Source: Akkermansia sp.
GTDB taxonomy: Bacteria > Verrucomicrobiota > Verrucomicrobiia > Verrucomicrobiales > Akkermansiaceae
Length of the DNA: 64,000 nt
Assembly (NCBI GenBank): GCA_017546445.1
Contig: JAFYWX010000046.1
Coordinates: forward strand, 1-64,000
Reading direction: 5' to 3'
In this document: piece after piece, positions 1 through 10,800 of the stretch
Position numbering within the stretch: position 1 is the first letter of the stretch
How the letters are laid out: each line of letters begins with the position of its first letter
The notes under the pieces: model-generated
Databases searched by the model: none
The model's input: only the letters and a program-made list of their open reading frames with translations
Told to the model about the DNA's origin: nothing
Translations under genes and position numbers: made by a program

Positions 1-240
1 CCTGCGGCAACTGAGCCGCAGCCTGAACCCGCTCCGGTGGCAGAAACGCCTGCAGCAACGGAACCGCAGCCCGAACCGGCCCCGGTGGCAGAGGCGCCTG
101 TGGCAACCGAACCACAGCCTGAACCCGCTCCGGTGGCAGAAACGCCTGCAGCAACGGAACCACAGCCTGAACCCGCCCCGGTGGCAGAAGCGCCTGCGGC
201 AACTGAGCCGCAGCCCGAACCGGCCCCGGTGGCAGAGTCT
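1..240 (+). repeat. Five tandem 48-bp coding repeats
   Basis: Units begin at 1, 49, 97, 145 and 193 and are nearly identical. Differences are mostly single substitutions such as gag/gaa or ccc/ccg and A/V at the second codon. The array may continue upstream of the window. Its 48-bp period keeps the frame, so unit gain or loss would change protein length without a frameshift. Confidence 0.95.
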
Positions 241-384
241 GCAGAAGATAGAGCATCTTCCCAACTTGTGCTTGAGGTGCAGGCTCAATTAGAAAAACTG
301 CAGGCTCGTTACGAGGCCGAGCGGCTCGAGAAGGAGAAGCAGGCCGAACAGGAGAAAAGCAAGAGCGAATCCACCCCGGAATAA
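1..384 (+). CDS. Pro/Glu-rich tandem-repeat protein with coiled-coil tail, 5' truncated
   Basis: The reading frame is open from the first base of the window, so the N-terminus lies outside and only the last 127 codons are visible. Residues 1-80 are five copies of a 16-residue unit (PAATEPQPEPAPVAE plus T, A or S). A charged segment rich in Glu, Lys, Gln and Arg follows and probably forms a short coiled coil before the end (STPE). The repeat resembles the extended Pro/Glu linkers that span the periplasm in TonB-like and other envelope proteins, but no functional domain is visible. The stop codon overlaps the ATG of the phosphatase gene by one base (TAATG), so the two are probably co-translated. 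Function unknown. Confidence 0.75.
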   Translation, partial: PAATEPQPEPAPVAETPAATEPQPEPAPVAEAPVATEPQPEPAPVAETPAATEPQPEPAPVAEAPAATEPQPEPAPVAESAEDRASSQLVLEVQAQLEKLQARYEAERLEKEKQAEQEKSKSESTPE

Positions 385-914
385 TGAAGGCTTTTCTCCT
401 CGCCTGTGTATGTGTCCTGGTATCGTTGGGGTACGCGGTAGAGCCCATTCAGATACCAGGGGTGACGAACAGCTACAAAATCTGCGACGAACTGTATCGT
501 TCCGGTCAACCGGAGCCGGAGGGGTTCACTGCGCTGCAGCAGATGGGAATCCGCTCTGTTCTGAATCTGCGGGAATACCACAAGGATACCCGAAAGGCGC
601 GCCACACGCAGCTGCATCTCATGGCTTATCCTGTGGCTGCGGGGGCGGTGACTGCTGCTGATGTAGAGAATTGCCTGGCCTTGATTGCGAATGCGCCTAA
701 GCCGGTGCTGGTGCACTGCTGGCATGGCTCCGACCGCACAGGCATTGTGGTGGCCGCCTATCGTATCGTGTTCCAGAATTGGAGCGTTGAGGCGGCTGAA
801 AAGGAATTCAGCGAAGAGCGCTTCGGTTACCACGAATTCTGGTATGAAAACCTGCTGAAGCTGCTCCGGGAAACGGATTGGACAGCTATGCGCGCGCGAC
901 TTACAAGTCGTTGA
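384..914 (+). CDS. Secreted or periplasmic dual-specificity/tyrosine phosphatase
   Basis: A 176-residue protein with an N-terminal hydrophobic signal segment (residues 1-19) and a cysteine-phosphatase P-loop, HCWHGSDRTG, near residues 111-120. The C-x5-R motif provides the nucleophilic Cys and the phosphate-binding Arg. Upstream text (YRSGQP, then GIRSVLNLRE) is typical of DSP-like phosphatases of the PTP-fold DSPc group. The expected role is dephosphorylation of phosphotyrosine or of small phosphorylated molecules (lipids, inositol phosphates) in the periplasm; the substrate cannot be read from sequence. The start overlaps the preceding stop codon. The last 14 bases overlap, tail to tail, the end of the lipid kinase gene on the other strand. 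Confidence 0.85.
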   Translation: MKAFLLACVCVLVSLGYAVEPIQIPGVTNSYKICDELYRSGQPEPEGFTALQQMGIRSVLNLREYHKDTRKARHTQLHLMAYPVAAGAVTAADVENCLALIANAPKPVLVHCWHGSDRTGIVVAAYRIVFQNWSVEAAEKEFSEERFGYHEFWYENLLKLLRETDWTAMRARLTSR

Positions 915-1878
915 GCAATTCGATTTTCTCTCGCATGGTTGCAATGGCGGGGTGCGCCATCATGCGCTCCAGCGGGCTGAGCGGCACGGGATTAATCGGC
1001 ATGCAGACTTTGAGCTTGTCGGGCATGCGTTCAATGCGCAGCTCTTCACCTGGTGCGAGGGTGCCGGCGTAGTCGCCATCCAGGTGGTAAGGCAGATTGC
1101 CCTCGCAGGTGAGGGTGCAGTTCTTGATGCGGAGCAGTCTGGTGAATTCGGAAATATTGGAATTAGTGGCTCCGCGGGAGATGACGAGCCCGAGCACCTC
1201 GAACAGCACACCGATGTTTTCCTGGTCGATGACAGCAACATCCAGTCGGCCGTCCTCATAGCTGGCCTCGGCAAAAAGATGAGCCTCGCCACCGTAGCGC
1301 TTGCCGTTGCCCATGATAATCTGAGTGCCCTTGATGGTCTCTCCATTGGGCATGGTCAGGGTGATGACCGGGGGCTTTTCCAGCGCCACCTTCAGGCCGG
1401 TGACAGCGTGCGCCGCTGCTCCGAGGCGCTTTTTGAGCGTGGGGGTGACCAGTTCAATGGCCCGTGCGTCCGGCCCGAATCCGGCTACCTGCAGAAAGGG
1501 TTTGCCATTTACGGCAAAAATGTCTACCTCCTGCCGCTTGTCGCCCTTGATGGCCTCCAGCGCAATATCGAACCTCCGGGAGCCGATGCCAAGCTCGCGG
1601 GCAAAGACGTTCATGGTGCCGCAGGGGAGAATGCCGAGAGCTGCGCCAGTGCCTACAAGCCCCTGCGCAGCTCCCATCAGCGTGCCATCGCCACCGGCGG
1701 CGGCTACCACGGGTTCACCGCTTTCTGCTAACTCACGTGCCTTCTGGGTCAGGTCTTCGGCGCTCTCAGTGTGTACCTCGCGAAAATCATCGCGATGAGC
1801 ATTCAGCCATGTCTGCAGGCCTGAACGGAAGAGACTTCCGGCTTTGGGATTGATGAGTAGCGGTGTGCGGTGTGACAT
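901..1878 (-). CDS. Diacylglycerol/lipid kinase, YegS-LCB5 family
   Basis: A 325-residue DAGK-catalytic-domain protein. Key motifs are NPKAG at residues 10-14, the nucleotide-binding GGDGT at 62-66, and GILPCGTMNVFARELG at about 82-97. The C-terminal half carries the beta-sandwich seen in YegS/DgkB-type enzymes. It probably phosphorylates diacylglycerol to phosphatidic acid, or a related lipid, recycling lipid at the membrane. It lies 10 nt downstream of cdsA on the same strand, and CdsA uses phosphatidic acid as substrate, so the pair forms a coherent phospholipid operon. Exact lipid specificity within the family is not determinable here. Confidence 0.9.
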   Translation of the reverse strand: MSHRTPLLINPKAGSLFRSGLQTWLNAHRDDFREVHTESAEDLTQKARELAESGEPVVAAAGGDGTLMGAAQGLVGTGAALGILPCGTMNVFARELGIGSRRFDIALEAIKGDKRQEVDIFAVNGKPFLQVAGFGPDARAIELVTPTLKKRLGAAAHAVTGLKVALEKPPVITLTMPNGETIKGTQIIMGNGKRYGGEAHLFAEASYEDGRLDVAVIDQENIGVLFEVLGLVISRGATNSNISEFTRLLRIKNCTLTCEGNLPYHLDGDYAGTLAPGEELRIERMPDKLKVCMPINPVPLSPLERMMAHPAIATMREKIELLNDL

Positions 1879-1888
1879 ATAGAAAAAT

Positions 1889-2836
1889 TTAGCAGCAGGG
1901 CGTGCTCAGCAGCACAACCACCTTAGCGATGATGGGCGCTACGCAGATAGCTGCAGATACGGTGAAGGCCGGGGAATCAATCAGGTCGAAGATACCACCA
2001 ATGCCGGGCAGAAGCGAACCGCTGTCCTTTACAGCAAGGCCGCGCTTGATGAGGGAGCCGGCGAGGTCGCCCCATACGGAAAGGAAGAAGAGCAGAAGCC
2101 CCAGCGGGATGTAGGTGATGAGGAAGGAGGGTGTGGAAATTTCTTCCCAGGTCATCAGACCAAGAGCCGGCAGCAGGATGGCACCCACCGTGAGCGTGAT
2201 GATGATGGAGCCGATGATGCCTTCCCAGGTTTTCTTGGGGGAAACGCTGGGGCTGAACTTGCGGGTGATGAACTTGCCTCCCATCAGGATGCCGCTCACA
2301 TAGGCCCAGATATCGCTCATCTTGGTGAAGAGAACCAGCCAGAGCATCATCCAGATGGAGCCCTGGGAATCCACGCAGGTAAGAGCAAAACTGAACATCC
2401 ACACCGGGTACACGAAGGAAAGAAGGGTCATGCCCATGCCATCCAGCATTTCGGCACCTGTCTTTCCGCGGTAGTCCATGCGGAACAGTTGACCGCAGAA
2501 AGCCAGCAGCGTGTACAGTACAAGGCAGCCCAGAGCCACAGGAATGCCGCCATCAAGCATACCGACCGTAATGTCGTCACCGATATCGCGTACGGGCATC
2601 AGGCAAATGGCAGCCAGCAACCAGGGGTAGATAAGACCACACACCAGGGAAAGCACACGGTTGGCGTTAGTGCCCTTGAGCATGTTGAACCATTCCCAGC
2701 TGGTCAGGTTGCAGAGCACGCAGATAAGGCCGGCGTAGCCGATGGGCTCGTTCCACGCCACGGTGCCACCGAGAAGGGAGAGAAGGACGATGGTGCTGAA
2801 TCCGCGTTCCAGAAGGGTCTTGATTTTGGGGGACAT
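1889..2836 (-). CDS. cdsA: Phosphatidate cytidylyltransferase
   Basis: A 315-residue polytopic membrane protein of the CDP-diglyceride synthetase family. It converts phosphatidic acid and CTP to CDP-diacylglycerol, the branch point for bacterial phospholipids. The C-terminal signature region reads SVWGDLAGSLIKRGLAVKDS, followed by LPGIGGIFDLIDS, matching the conserved CdsA motif with its metal-binding Asp residues. An SPKKTWEG block precedes it. Several hydrophobic segments cover the first two thirds. It heads an operon with the lipid kinase downstream, driven by a good sigma70-like promoter about 60-90 nt upstream. Confidence 0.93.
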   Translation of the reverse strand: MSPKIKTLLERGFSTIVLLSLLGGTVAWNEPIGYAGLICVLCNLTSWEWFNMLKGTNANRVLSLVCGLIYPWLLAAICLMPVRDIGDDITVGMLDGGIPVALGCLVLYTLLAFCGQLFRMDYRGKTGAEMLDGMGMTLLSFVYPVWMFSFALTCVDSQGSIWMMLWLVLFTKMSDIWAYVSGILMGGKFITRKFSPSVSPKKTWEGIIGSIIITLTVGAILLPALGLMTWEEISTPSFLITYIPLGLLLFFLSVWGDLAGSLIKRGLAVKDSGSLLPGIGGIFDLIDSPAFTVSAAICVAPIIAKVVVLLSTPCC

Positions 2837-2894
2837 AGTTGCCAGAGGTGTGAGGTTGTAAGTAAAGTAGAGTTATAGTACGCTCTACGCGCGT

Positions 2895-2923
2895 ATTTTA
2901 TACCGCGCGGGCTGACTTGTCAA
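2895..2923 (-). promoter_or_regulatory. Promoter for cdsA-lipid kinase operon
   Basis: On the minus strand TTGACA (2918-2923), a 17-bp spacer, then TAAAAT (2895-2900). The predicted leader is about 50 nt. Both hexamers and the spacing match the promoter pattern repeated across this window. Confidence 0.6.
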
Positions 2924-3004
2924 TTATATATTGCCCGGCTGTGTTAGTTGAAATACGTGAAATACGTGCAGTCAGATGGCAGATTCTGGTTGCGTGGGTA
3001 GGAA

Positions 3005-3036
3005 ATCACCCCCGCTGCGCTGGCAACGGGGGTGAT
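3005..3036 (-). terminator. Terminator hairpin after fumarase
   Basis: A perfect 10-bp inverted repeat, ATCACCCCCG / CGGGGGTGAT, with a 12-nt loop, lying 20 bp past the fumarase stop codon. The T-tract on the minus strand is short (TTTCC), so efficiency is uncertain. Confidence 0.65.
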
Positions 3037-3055
3037 AAGGGAAGAGCTTATCTCT

Positions 3056-4705
3056 TTAGTGAGCGCAAGCCGGGCATGCCCAGTTGGCGCGGATGTCGGC
3101 AAAGAAGTCGTTGCCCTTGTCATCCACCAGGATGTAGGCGGGGAAGTCCTTCACCGTAATCTTCCAGATAGCCTCCATACCCAGCTCGGGGTATTCGATG
3201 CACTCAATGGAAGTGATGCAGTTCTTGGCCAGGTCGGCAGCAACGCCACCGATGGAGCCCAGGTAGAAACCACCGAACTGCTTGCAGGAATCCGTGACGC
3301 ACTGGGCGCGGTTGCCCTTGGCAATCATGATCATGCTGCCGCCGTGGCTCTGGAACAGCTCCACATAGGAGTCCATACGACCAGCGGTGGTGGGGCCGAA
3401 GGAACCGGAGGGGTACCCCTCGGGGGTCTTGGCGGGGCCGGCGTAGTAGATGGGATGATCCTTGATGTACTGGGGCAGCTCCTTGCCGGCATCCAGCAGT
3501 TCCTTGAGCTTGGCGTGAGCAATGTCACGGCCCACGATGATGGTGCCAGTCAGGGAAAGACGGGTCTTGACCGGATACTTGGTCAGCTCGGCCAGCACGT
3601 CCTTCATCGGGCGGTCCAGGTCAATCGGCACACCTTCGCTCTTGGTCTCGCGGTACTCGGCGGGGATGTACTTGCCCGGGTCGTACTCGAGTTCTTCGAT
3701 GAAGATACCCTCGGGGGTAATCTTGGCCTTGGCGTTGCGGTCGGCGGAGCAGGAAACACCCAGAGCCACCGGGCAGGAAGCGCCGTGACGGGGCAGACGC
3801 ACCACGCGTACGTCCAGTGCGAAGGCCTTGCCGCCGAACTGGGCACCCAGACCCAGCTTCTCGGCCTCGAGCTTCAGCTCGATCTCCAGCTCCACGTCGC
3901 GGAAGGCGCGGCCGTGTTCGTTGCCTGAGGTGGGCAGGGAGTCATAGTACTTGGTGGAGGCCAGCTTCACCGTCTTGAGGCAGGTTTCAGCGCTGGTGCC
4001 ACCCACCACAAAGGCTACGTGGTAGGGCGGGCAGGCAGCCGTGCCCAGCGTGCTCATCTTCTCCACCATGAACTTCTTGAGGGAGGTGGGGTTGAGCAGG
4101 GCCTTGGTCTCCTGGTAGAGGTAAGTCTTGTTGGCAGAACCGCCGCCCTTGGCGATGAAGAGGAAATCGTACTCCATGCCGTGGTCGGTGGCAAAGAGGT
4201 CAATCTGAGCGGGCAGATTGGTGCGGGTGTTGATTTCCTTGTACATATCCAGCGCCACGTTCTGGGAGTAGCGCAGGTTGTTCTTGGTGTAGCAATCGTA
4301 TGCGCCGCGGGAGATGTACTCGGCATCGTTGTAGCCGGTCCACACCTGCTGGCCCTTCTTACCAAGGCAGATGGCGGTGCCGGTGTCCTGGCAGAGGGGA
4401 AGCACGCCCTGGGCAGCCACCTCGGCGTTGCGCAGCATGGTCAGAGCCACGCTCTTATCATTCTCGGAAGAAGTGGGGTCAAGCAGGATGTCCTGCACCA
4501 TCTTGAGGTGCTCCGGACGCAGGTAGAAGGCCACATCGTGCCAGGCAGTTTCGGCCAGCAGACGCAGACCTTCAGCCTCGACCTTGAGGATGGGCTTGCC
4601 TTCAAACTCACTCACGCTCACGTAATCCTTGGTGAGCAGACGATACTTCGTCGTGTCTTCCCCCATGGGGAACATTTCCTGGTAGACAAAAGGAGGTGTT
4701 GCCAT
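3056..4705 (-). CDS. fumA: Class I fumarate hydratase (iron-sulfur)
   Basis: A 549-residue homologue of E. coli FumA/FumB, hydrating fumarate to malate in the TCA cycle or its reductive branch. It is colinear with the family over its whole length. Cys105 in [12 protein letters not shown] falls at the same number as a cluster ligand of E. coli FumA. Further cysteines occur in GTAACPPYH and in VSCSADRN, the usual places for the [4Fe-4S] ligands. The start chosen is ATG at 4705, giving [13 protein letters not shown], which aligns with the E. coli N-terminus. A longer in-frame start at 4792 would add 29 residues lacking homology and would run through the promoter. It is divergent from the giant PEP-CTERM gene. 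Confidence 0.95.
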   Translation of the reverse strand: MATPPFVYQEMFPMGEDTTKYRLLTKDYVSVSEFEGKPILKVEAEGLRLLAETAWHDVAFYLRPEHLKMVQDILLDPTSSENDKSVALTMLRNAEVAAQGVLPLCQDTGTAICLGKKGQQVWTGYNDAEYISRGAYDCYTKNNLRYSQNVALDMYKEINTRTNLPAQIDLFATDHGMEYDFLFIAKGGGSANKTYLYQETKALLNPTSLKKFMVEKMSTLGTAACPPYHVAFVVGGTSAETCLKTVKLASTKYYDSLPTSGNEHGRAFRDVELEIELKLEAEKLGLGAQFGGKAFALDVRVVRLPRHGASCPVALGVSCSADRNAKAKITPEGIFIEELEYDPGKYIPAEYRETKSEGVPIDLDRPMKDVLAELTKYPVKTRLSLTGTIIVGRDIAHAKLKELLDAGKELPQYIKDHPIYYAGPAKTPEGYPSGSFGPTTAGRMDSYVELFQSHGGSMIMIAKGNRAQCVTDSCKQFGGFYLGSIGGVAADLAKNCITSIECIEYPELGMEAIWKITVKDFPAYILVDDKGNDFFADIRANWACPACAH

Positions 4706-4715
4706 AACGCCGTGT

Positions 4716-4744
4716 ATTATACTCCCCCGGGCGCCATATTTCCA
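4716..4744 (-). promoter_or_regulatory. Promoter for fumarase
   Basis: On the minus strand a perfect TATAAT (4716-4721) lies 10 nt before the ATG, with TGGAAA (4739-4744) 17 bp further upstream. The leader would be only a few nucleotides. Confidence 0.5.
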
Positions 4745-4834
4745 GCCTAAAATATCGAAAAAGTCAGCAGAGTACGCTCTTCTGGGTTGCATGCCCGTGC
4801 CTGTTGTGGTATGTTATATAAGTTCTGTTATATT

Positions 4835-7800
4835 ATGAAGCTGCATCTCCCTCTCTTCCTTCGTAGTTCTCTTCTTTCAGTGCTGGCTCTTGCTCCTGTA
4901 TGGGGTGGCACGCTCAGTTCTGAGGTTGATTTGCAGGTATATGCCGATTTTGGTCAGAATCGCGGTCGATACAGCACCAGCAACGTGAACGCTCTGCTTC
5001 AGGAGCTGAACAAGAATGGTGTGACCATTTCTTACAACAATGGCGCGGCAGATTATACGCTGGAGCATGGGATGATTTCCTTTGACAGCCGCCAGGAGAA
5101 CGATGGCCCCAGTGCTGCCGTGTGCTACAACTATATTGCCACCGTTTCTCACAACGGTGTGCAGAAGCCCTATTTCTCGTATCTTGAGCTGGGCGAGGCG
5201 AATTCCATTCGGTACATGGGTATCGAATACCGCTATCCGAACTACTTTGACAATGGAACCGCTGGTGCTTTTATTCATTCTGCGCCGTCGGAGGTGTTCC
5301 AGGCAGACTTCAAGCTGACCCGCCTGAGCAAGATTGTGACAGATGTCACCACTTCTAACCTTTATTCTTCCGACAAGCTTACATACGAGAATGTATACGG
5401 CGAGTTGCTGTATCGCTCCGGCGGCGGCTATTCGGATGTCTATAACCCGGAAACAGGCGTTGATACAGGCATTGAGCGTTGTATCACGGGCGCCATTCAG
5501 CAGATTGACGGGCTGGGCAAGACTCAGAATGGAAATTTCTGGATGGGCCACACCGCAGATGGATGGGATGTGACCGTGGACCCGCTGCCGTTTGGCGTGA
5601 ATAGTGGTGACTCCGGCAGCCCTGTCTGGATCTGGGACGATGAGGCTAAGGAATACCGCTATGTTGCCGCTGTGGCGCTGCAGGACGACAACCTGGCCAA
5701 TGGTACCTCCAAGGGTAACCTGGATTTCGCTGCGCAGGTGGTGGAATCATACGACAGAACCATAGCCACGGCGTCCGGGAAGATTATCCTGGGCCAGACG
5801 GCCCAGACAGACGTGACAATCAGTCAGGACGCGGTGTCAACCACGCTCTGGAAGGGTGAGGCGACTGATGCCCAGGGGAATGTGCTGGCCAGCTATACCG
5901 GTGTTCAGAAGGGCCTGAACACCTGGAATGACATGGCAGCCATCCGCGACCTGGATAACTGGTACGCCAGGACGCAGGATTACCTGAATGCCGGGCAGAA
6001 TAACACTACGGAAGGCCGCCTGGACTATGCCGATCTGTTCATGACGGATAACCTGGTGTTCCAGGCAACGGATAATGCCAGCTATGAGGTGGTTCTTTCC
6101 GGAGACATTGATCTGGGCATCGGCTACACTGAGTTCTCCAGGGGGAACCAGGCTGCGGCATCGTATACCATCAAGGGCGATGGCTATCTCGATTCCGCCG
6201 GTTATGTCATTGGCGAAGGAGTAGATGTGTTCCTCCAGCTGGTCAGCGATGATAAGACCCGCGAGCTCCGGAAAATCGGGGCGGGTAATCTGCACCTGGA
6301 GGGAACGGGGAATAACGATGTCATGCTGAACCTGGGTGGAGCCGGCAAAACCTACCTGAACCAGAAGGAGGGCTACGCCGCCTACAATGTGCTTGCCAAC
6401 AATGGCTCCACGGTGGTGCTGGAGGGCGGAGTCTCCCAGATTAAGCGAGATTTCACTTTTGGCAACGGCGGCGGCACGCTGGATTTCCACGGCCATAGCT
6501 GGACTGAAGGAGCCGAGGGGAATTTCAGCCTGAAGGCACTCACTCAGGATGCCATCATTGCCAACTACAAGTCTGGCACCACTTCCGATGTGACTTTCAC
6601 GACAGGCGGCACCTTCCTCGGCTCCTTCCGCGATGCGGCGGATGCTGCCCTGAAGGTACATTATGCCGGCACCGGAACCTGGACGCTGAACAGCATTCAT
6701 ACAAATCTCAGCAATGCCGCCAGCGGGCTTTCCGTTGATTCCGGCAAGGTGGTGCTGGTAGGCACGAACACGGAGCACGCGGCCGGAAATCTGGCCGGCA
6801 CCAGCAAGCCCTGGAATAATGCTGATGACTGGCACTATGCCGATGCCGGCATGAATGTCGAGGTGCAGAATGGGGCTGTTTTTGAGCTGGGCAGCCATGC
6901 CCGTCTTACCGGCACGGTGACGGTCAACGAAGGTGGCACCTACATCATGCGCGAGGGTGTGCAGAACCGCTATGAATACATCGAAGGCGGCTACAAGTTG
7001 GAAGATACCTACGCTATTTCCGCCTTCTATGGCCATAAGGACGATACTGTGCTGAACGGCGCCATGCAGATTGTTTTCTCTGAAGGAACCTCCTCGAATC
7101 TCACCTACGCTGGCAATATATCCGGTACCGGCAGCCTGATGGTGAACACCGCCGGTGGCACCTTGACCCTGACCGGCGAAAATACCTTTACCGGCGCCAA
7201 GGAATTGCAGCAAGGCCATGTTATTGCCGATAATGTGGCAGCTCTCGGTGCCGGAGCGGGCTGGCAGATTGCCGAAGGCGCCACGCTTACGGTGCAGAGT
7301 GGATTGAATGCTGGCAATATCCTTTCTCTTGTGGATGCTTCCAGCTCCTCCGGCCTGCTGGCACTCGGAAACGATGTGGAGCATGCTGTGGATTTGCCTG
7401 GCTCCCAGCTCATTCTCGGTGCAGAGTCCGGCAAGACGGTGCGCTATGGCGATGCGTCTGAAACCATCCATAGCCCCCGCCTGGGTGGCGGCGGTGGTAC
7501 GCTGGAGGTGCATGGCTCCCTGGCGGTGAGTGACCTGGTGCTGGGGCGTGCCGGTGAGCGGGGCGTGGTGCGCCTGGTGAATGAGAACAATGCTTTGACC
7601 GGCACCATCACGATGCTGGGCCAGGTGGCGCTGGATGCCACATCTGCCGCGATTGGCGGTGCCAAAGTGCAGCTGGGCTATGGTTCCGGTATGATGCTGC
7701 GCGAAGCGGCACAGAACATCAGGGGGAAACTTACGGCTGACTCCTCTGGCTCCTTCCTGCTGGACTACTATACCGCTGAGTCAGTGGATATGAGTGGCAC

Positions 7801-10800
7801 CTCCTCTCTGTCCCTTTCCGCTGCCGGTGAGGCTGTCTATGCGGGTACTATCAATATCTCTTCTTCCGATACGTATCGCCTCGGTGGTTTCATTGGCTCT
7901 CTGTCGCTGAGTAACAATGCCGCGCTGAAAGGTGGCAATGCCTTGATGGTGGACGCCAAGGGCACCACCGGCGGTCGCGTGGTGCTGGCTGCACAGTCAG
8001 CTTATACCGGCGCTGTGACGGTGCAGGATGGCAGCGGCAATGGTACCGGTAAGGTCACGCTTGGGTTCTCCGAGAATAATGCGCTTACCTCCGCATCCGG
8101 CACCACGGTGAACCGTGGCGGTGTGCTGGATATCGGTAGTACAACCCAGACTCTCAGGAACCTGCAGGTGAATGAAGGCGGCTTGCTGACCAGTGCCGTC
8201 GGCGGCACGCTGGTGTTTGATATGCAGTCGGAGAAATTCCAATACGGCAGCATGCGGCTCGATAATGCAGAGAAGACTGGTTCGGCCAACCTGGTGCTGG
8301 CCTCAGCGGATAATGAATGGAATCTCTTTACGGTGAAGCAGGGCACCCTGTTCACTCGTGTGGATAATTCGCTGTCTGCCACGGGTATCACCCGGGTGGA
8401 ATCCGGCGCTACGCTGAACCTGAATACATGGGACGGTAATGGTTTCCGAACCCGTACCATGCATGGTAATATCCAGCTGGGCAATGGTGCCAATATGACC
8501 ACGGGGTCAGGCAATTTTGATGTCACCCTCACGGGCTCCTTCGGGGTGGATGCCGGTGGCCGCGCCAATATGACTGGCGGCAAGTGGATTCTGACCGGCG
8601 GTAACTACAACCAGGACGGTGGCACCATCGCTTTTGCTTCATCGGAGTTGTGTCTGTCTTCTGCCTCAGCTCAGCGCATCGGCGGTACGGTCAGTGTGGA
8701 GTCCGATACACGCTTCTACAGTTCGGAAGGCAATTCGGATATGCTGAAGCAGTTCAGTCACATCAACATTGCCGCAGGTAAGAAGCTTACTCTGGATGAA
8801 AATCACTGGAATACCATCTGGCGAGTGGATTCTCTGACTGGTAGCGGCAATATCGAGTGGATCTCCGACACCACCCATTGGTCCACGGCCCGAGTTATCC
8901 TTGGCGGCAGCGGTGAATACAGTGGCAATATCACCGTAAACCGTAACTATAATGTGGGTGACCGCACTCACCAGGCTTTCCTTGAAATTGCTGGCGAGAA
9001 GGCGGTATCCGGAGCTGTTATCAACCTGAACGGCGGTTCTTCGTCCTCCGTGATTTCTCTGGCTTTGAATGCCGCCGAGGTGCAGATGGGCGGTTTGAAT
9101 GGTAATGCGCACAGTCATGTGATGGCTGGTGCTGCCGTGGCTTCGGCCGCTTCCAGCTCCGCTCCGGTTTCCAGCGGGAGCGCGGCTCTCATCCTCAATG
9201 GCAGTGGCAATTACACCTTCAGCGGCCAGCTCGGGCATGAAAATGATACCGCCGCAAAATCGGTCAGCCTGGTGATGAACGGTACCGGTTCGCAGACCAT
9301 CAATGGCAGCATGGCGGTGCTGAACGATGTTCAGGCTCTTCAGGGTACGTTGAATGTAACTCCCTCCTCCTTGCGTGTGATGGGCAACCTGGCCGTGGGT
9401 AAGGATGCTACCCTGAATCTGGGCAGTTATCGTTACAGCCTGGATTCCGGTAAGAGTCTGACAATCTCCGGAACGGGCGCAACGCTCCATGCCGGGCTTG
9501 ATCTGAATGGCGGCTCTCTCATTTTTGATGCCGCTGCCCTTGACCAGACGGGTTTTGACCTGGGCGGCGCGCTCAGTGCCTCCTCCGGTGCCGTGATTCA
9601 TTTCACCGGGCTCACCACCACTCTGGATGGCCAGAGCTTCACCCTGACCACCGGCGATTGGAGCGGTGTGCTGAATACCCTGAGCTCGGCCGACCTGATT
9701 TTCATGCGTGCCGACTTCACTACGAATGCCTCCGGTAATCTGGTGGTCTCCTTTGCCCGGAATGGCTATTTGTGGAACGGTACGGACTCTGCATGGACCT
9801 GGAGCACCAGCGCATTCTCTACCGATACATCGGCCCCGAATGCGAACTCCAATGTTGTGTTCAGCGATGCGGCAGCAAAGACCACGGTGAATGTGGATGG
9901 CTATGTGTCTGCCTCGTCCTTGTATTTCGAGAACAGCAGCAAGGATTATCAGCTTTCGGATGTCGGCGGCAGCAAGATTGTGACGAATACCATCGTGCAG
10001 ATCGGCTCCGGCAAGACAACTATCGCCCCGTGGACAGTCATTAAATCGGGTGTTGATGTCCAGGCCGGTACATTGGTGCTGGATGATGCTGATTTCGATG
10101 GCTCCGGCGCGGTGATTTCTGTTGCAGACGGTGAATTGTCGCTTAAACTGGGCGAGAAGGAAACGGTTTCCTCCCTTGTGCTGAAGGATGGCGCCCATTT
10201 CAAGCTTTCCGGCAACAGGGTTCTCACCGTCTCCAACGGTGTGCAGAAGAATATCGCGGGTACGGTGAAGATGTCTGCGTATGGTTCTTCCTCCATAACC
10301 GACAATAAGTCCGACTATGCGGTGAATGGCGGCAGCCTTCATATCGGCAGCGCTGAAGCCGATGGTTCGGTGATTCTGAAATCCGTGAGCCTGCAGAATG
10401 GCGGCGAGCTGCATGTGGCAGGTGGCTATCTTGGCCTGGAAAATGGTATTACGGCGGGTGCCGGGCAGTCGACTGTCCATGTGGATGGCGGCAATCTGGT
10501 GCTTTCCAAGGATTATGTCATCAGCGGCGTTTCGGAGGGCGGCTCTCTTGATATCAATGTCCGGAATGGCGGTCTGTATGTGGCCGGCATCAGCACCAAG
10601 TCCGCCAATATCAAGCTGCAGGAGGGCGGTGTGCTTGCCTCCTCTGCTTATGAGTCCCTGATTTCACAATACGCTTGTGACATTGAATTGTCTGGCAATG
10701 CCACGGTTTCGGATTCGATGTATCGCTTGATGAACGCGAAGGTGAGCACAACCTCCGCGGTGGGTAATATCGACCTTTCCGGCAAGATTTCTTCCTCCGG

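Noticed and set aside
901-914. Overlap of phosphatase and lipid-kinase genes as a frameshift or misassembly
   Set aside because: Both proteins end normally for their families; a 14-bp tail-to-tail overlap is common.
2948-2966. Tandem GAAATACGT repeat near the cdsA promoter as an operator
   Set aside because: Only two short copies, upstream of the -35 box, with no matching site elsewhere in the window.
5837-10480. Long minus-strand frames (5837-7513 and 8666-10480) opposite the S6/PEP-CTERM gene
   Set aside because: Same shadow effect from repetitive GC-rich coding sequence; no start context, no recognisable family.
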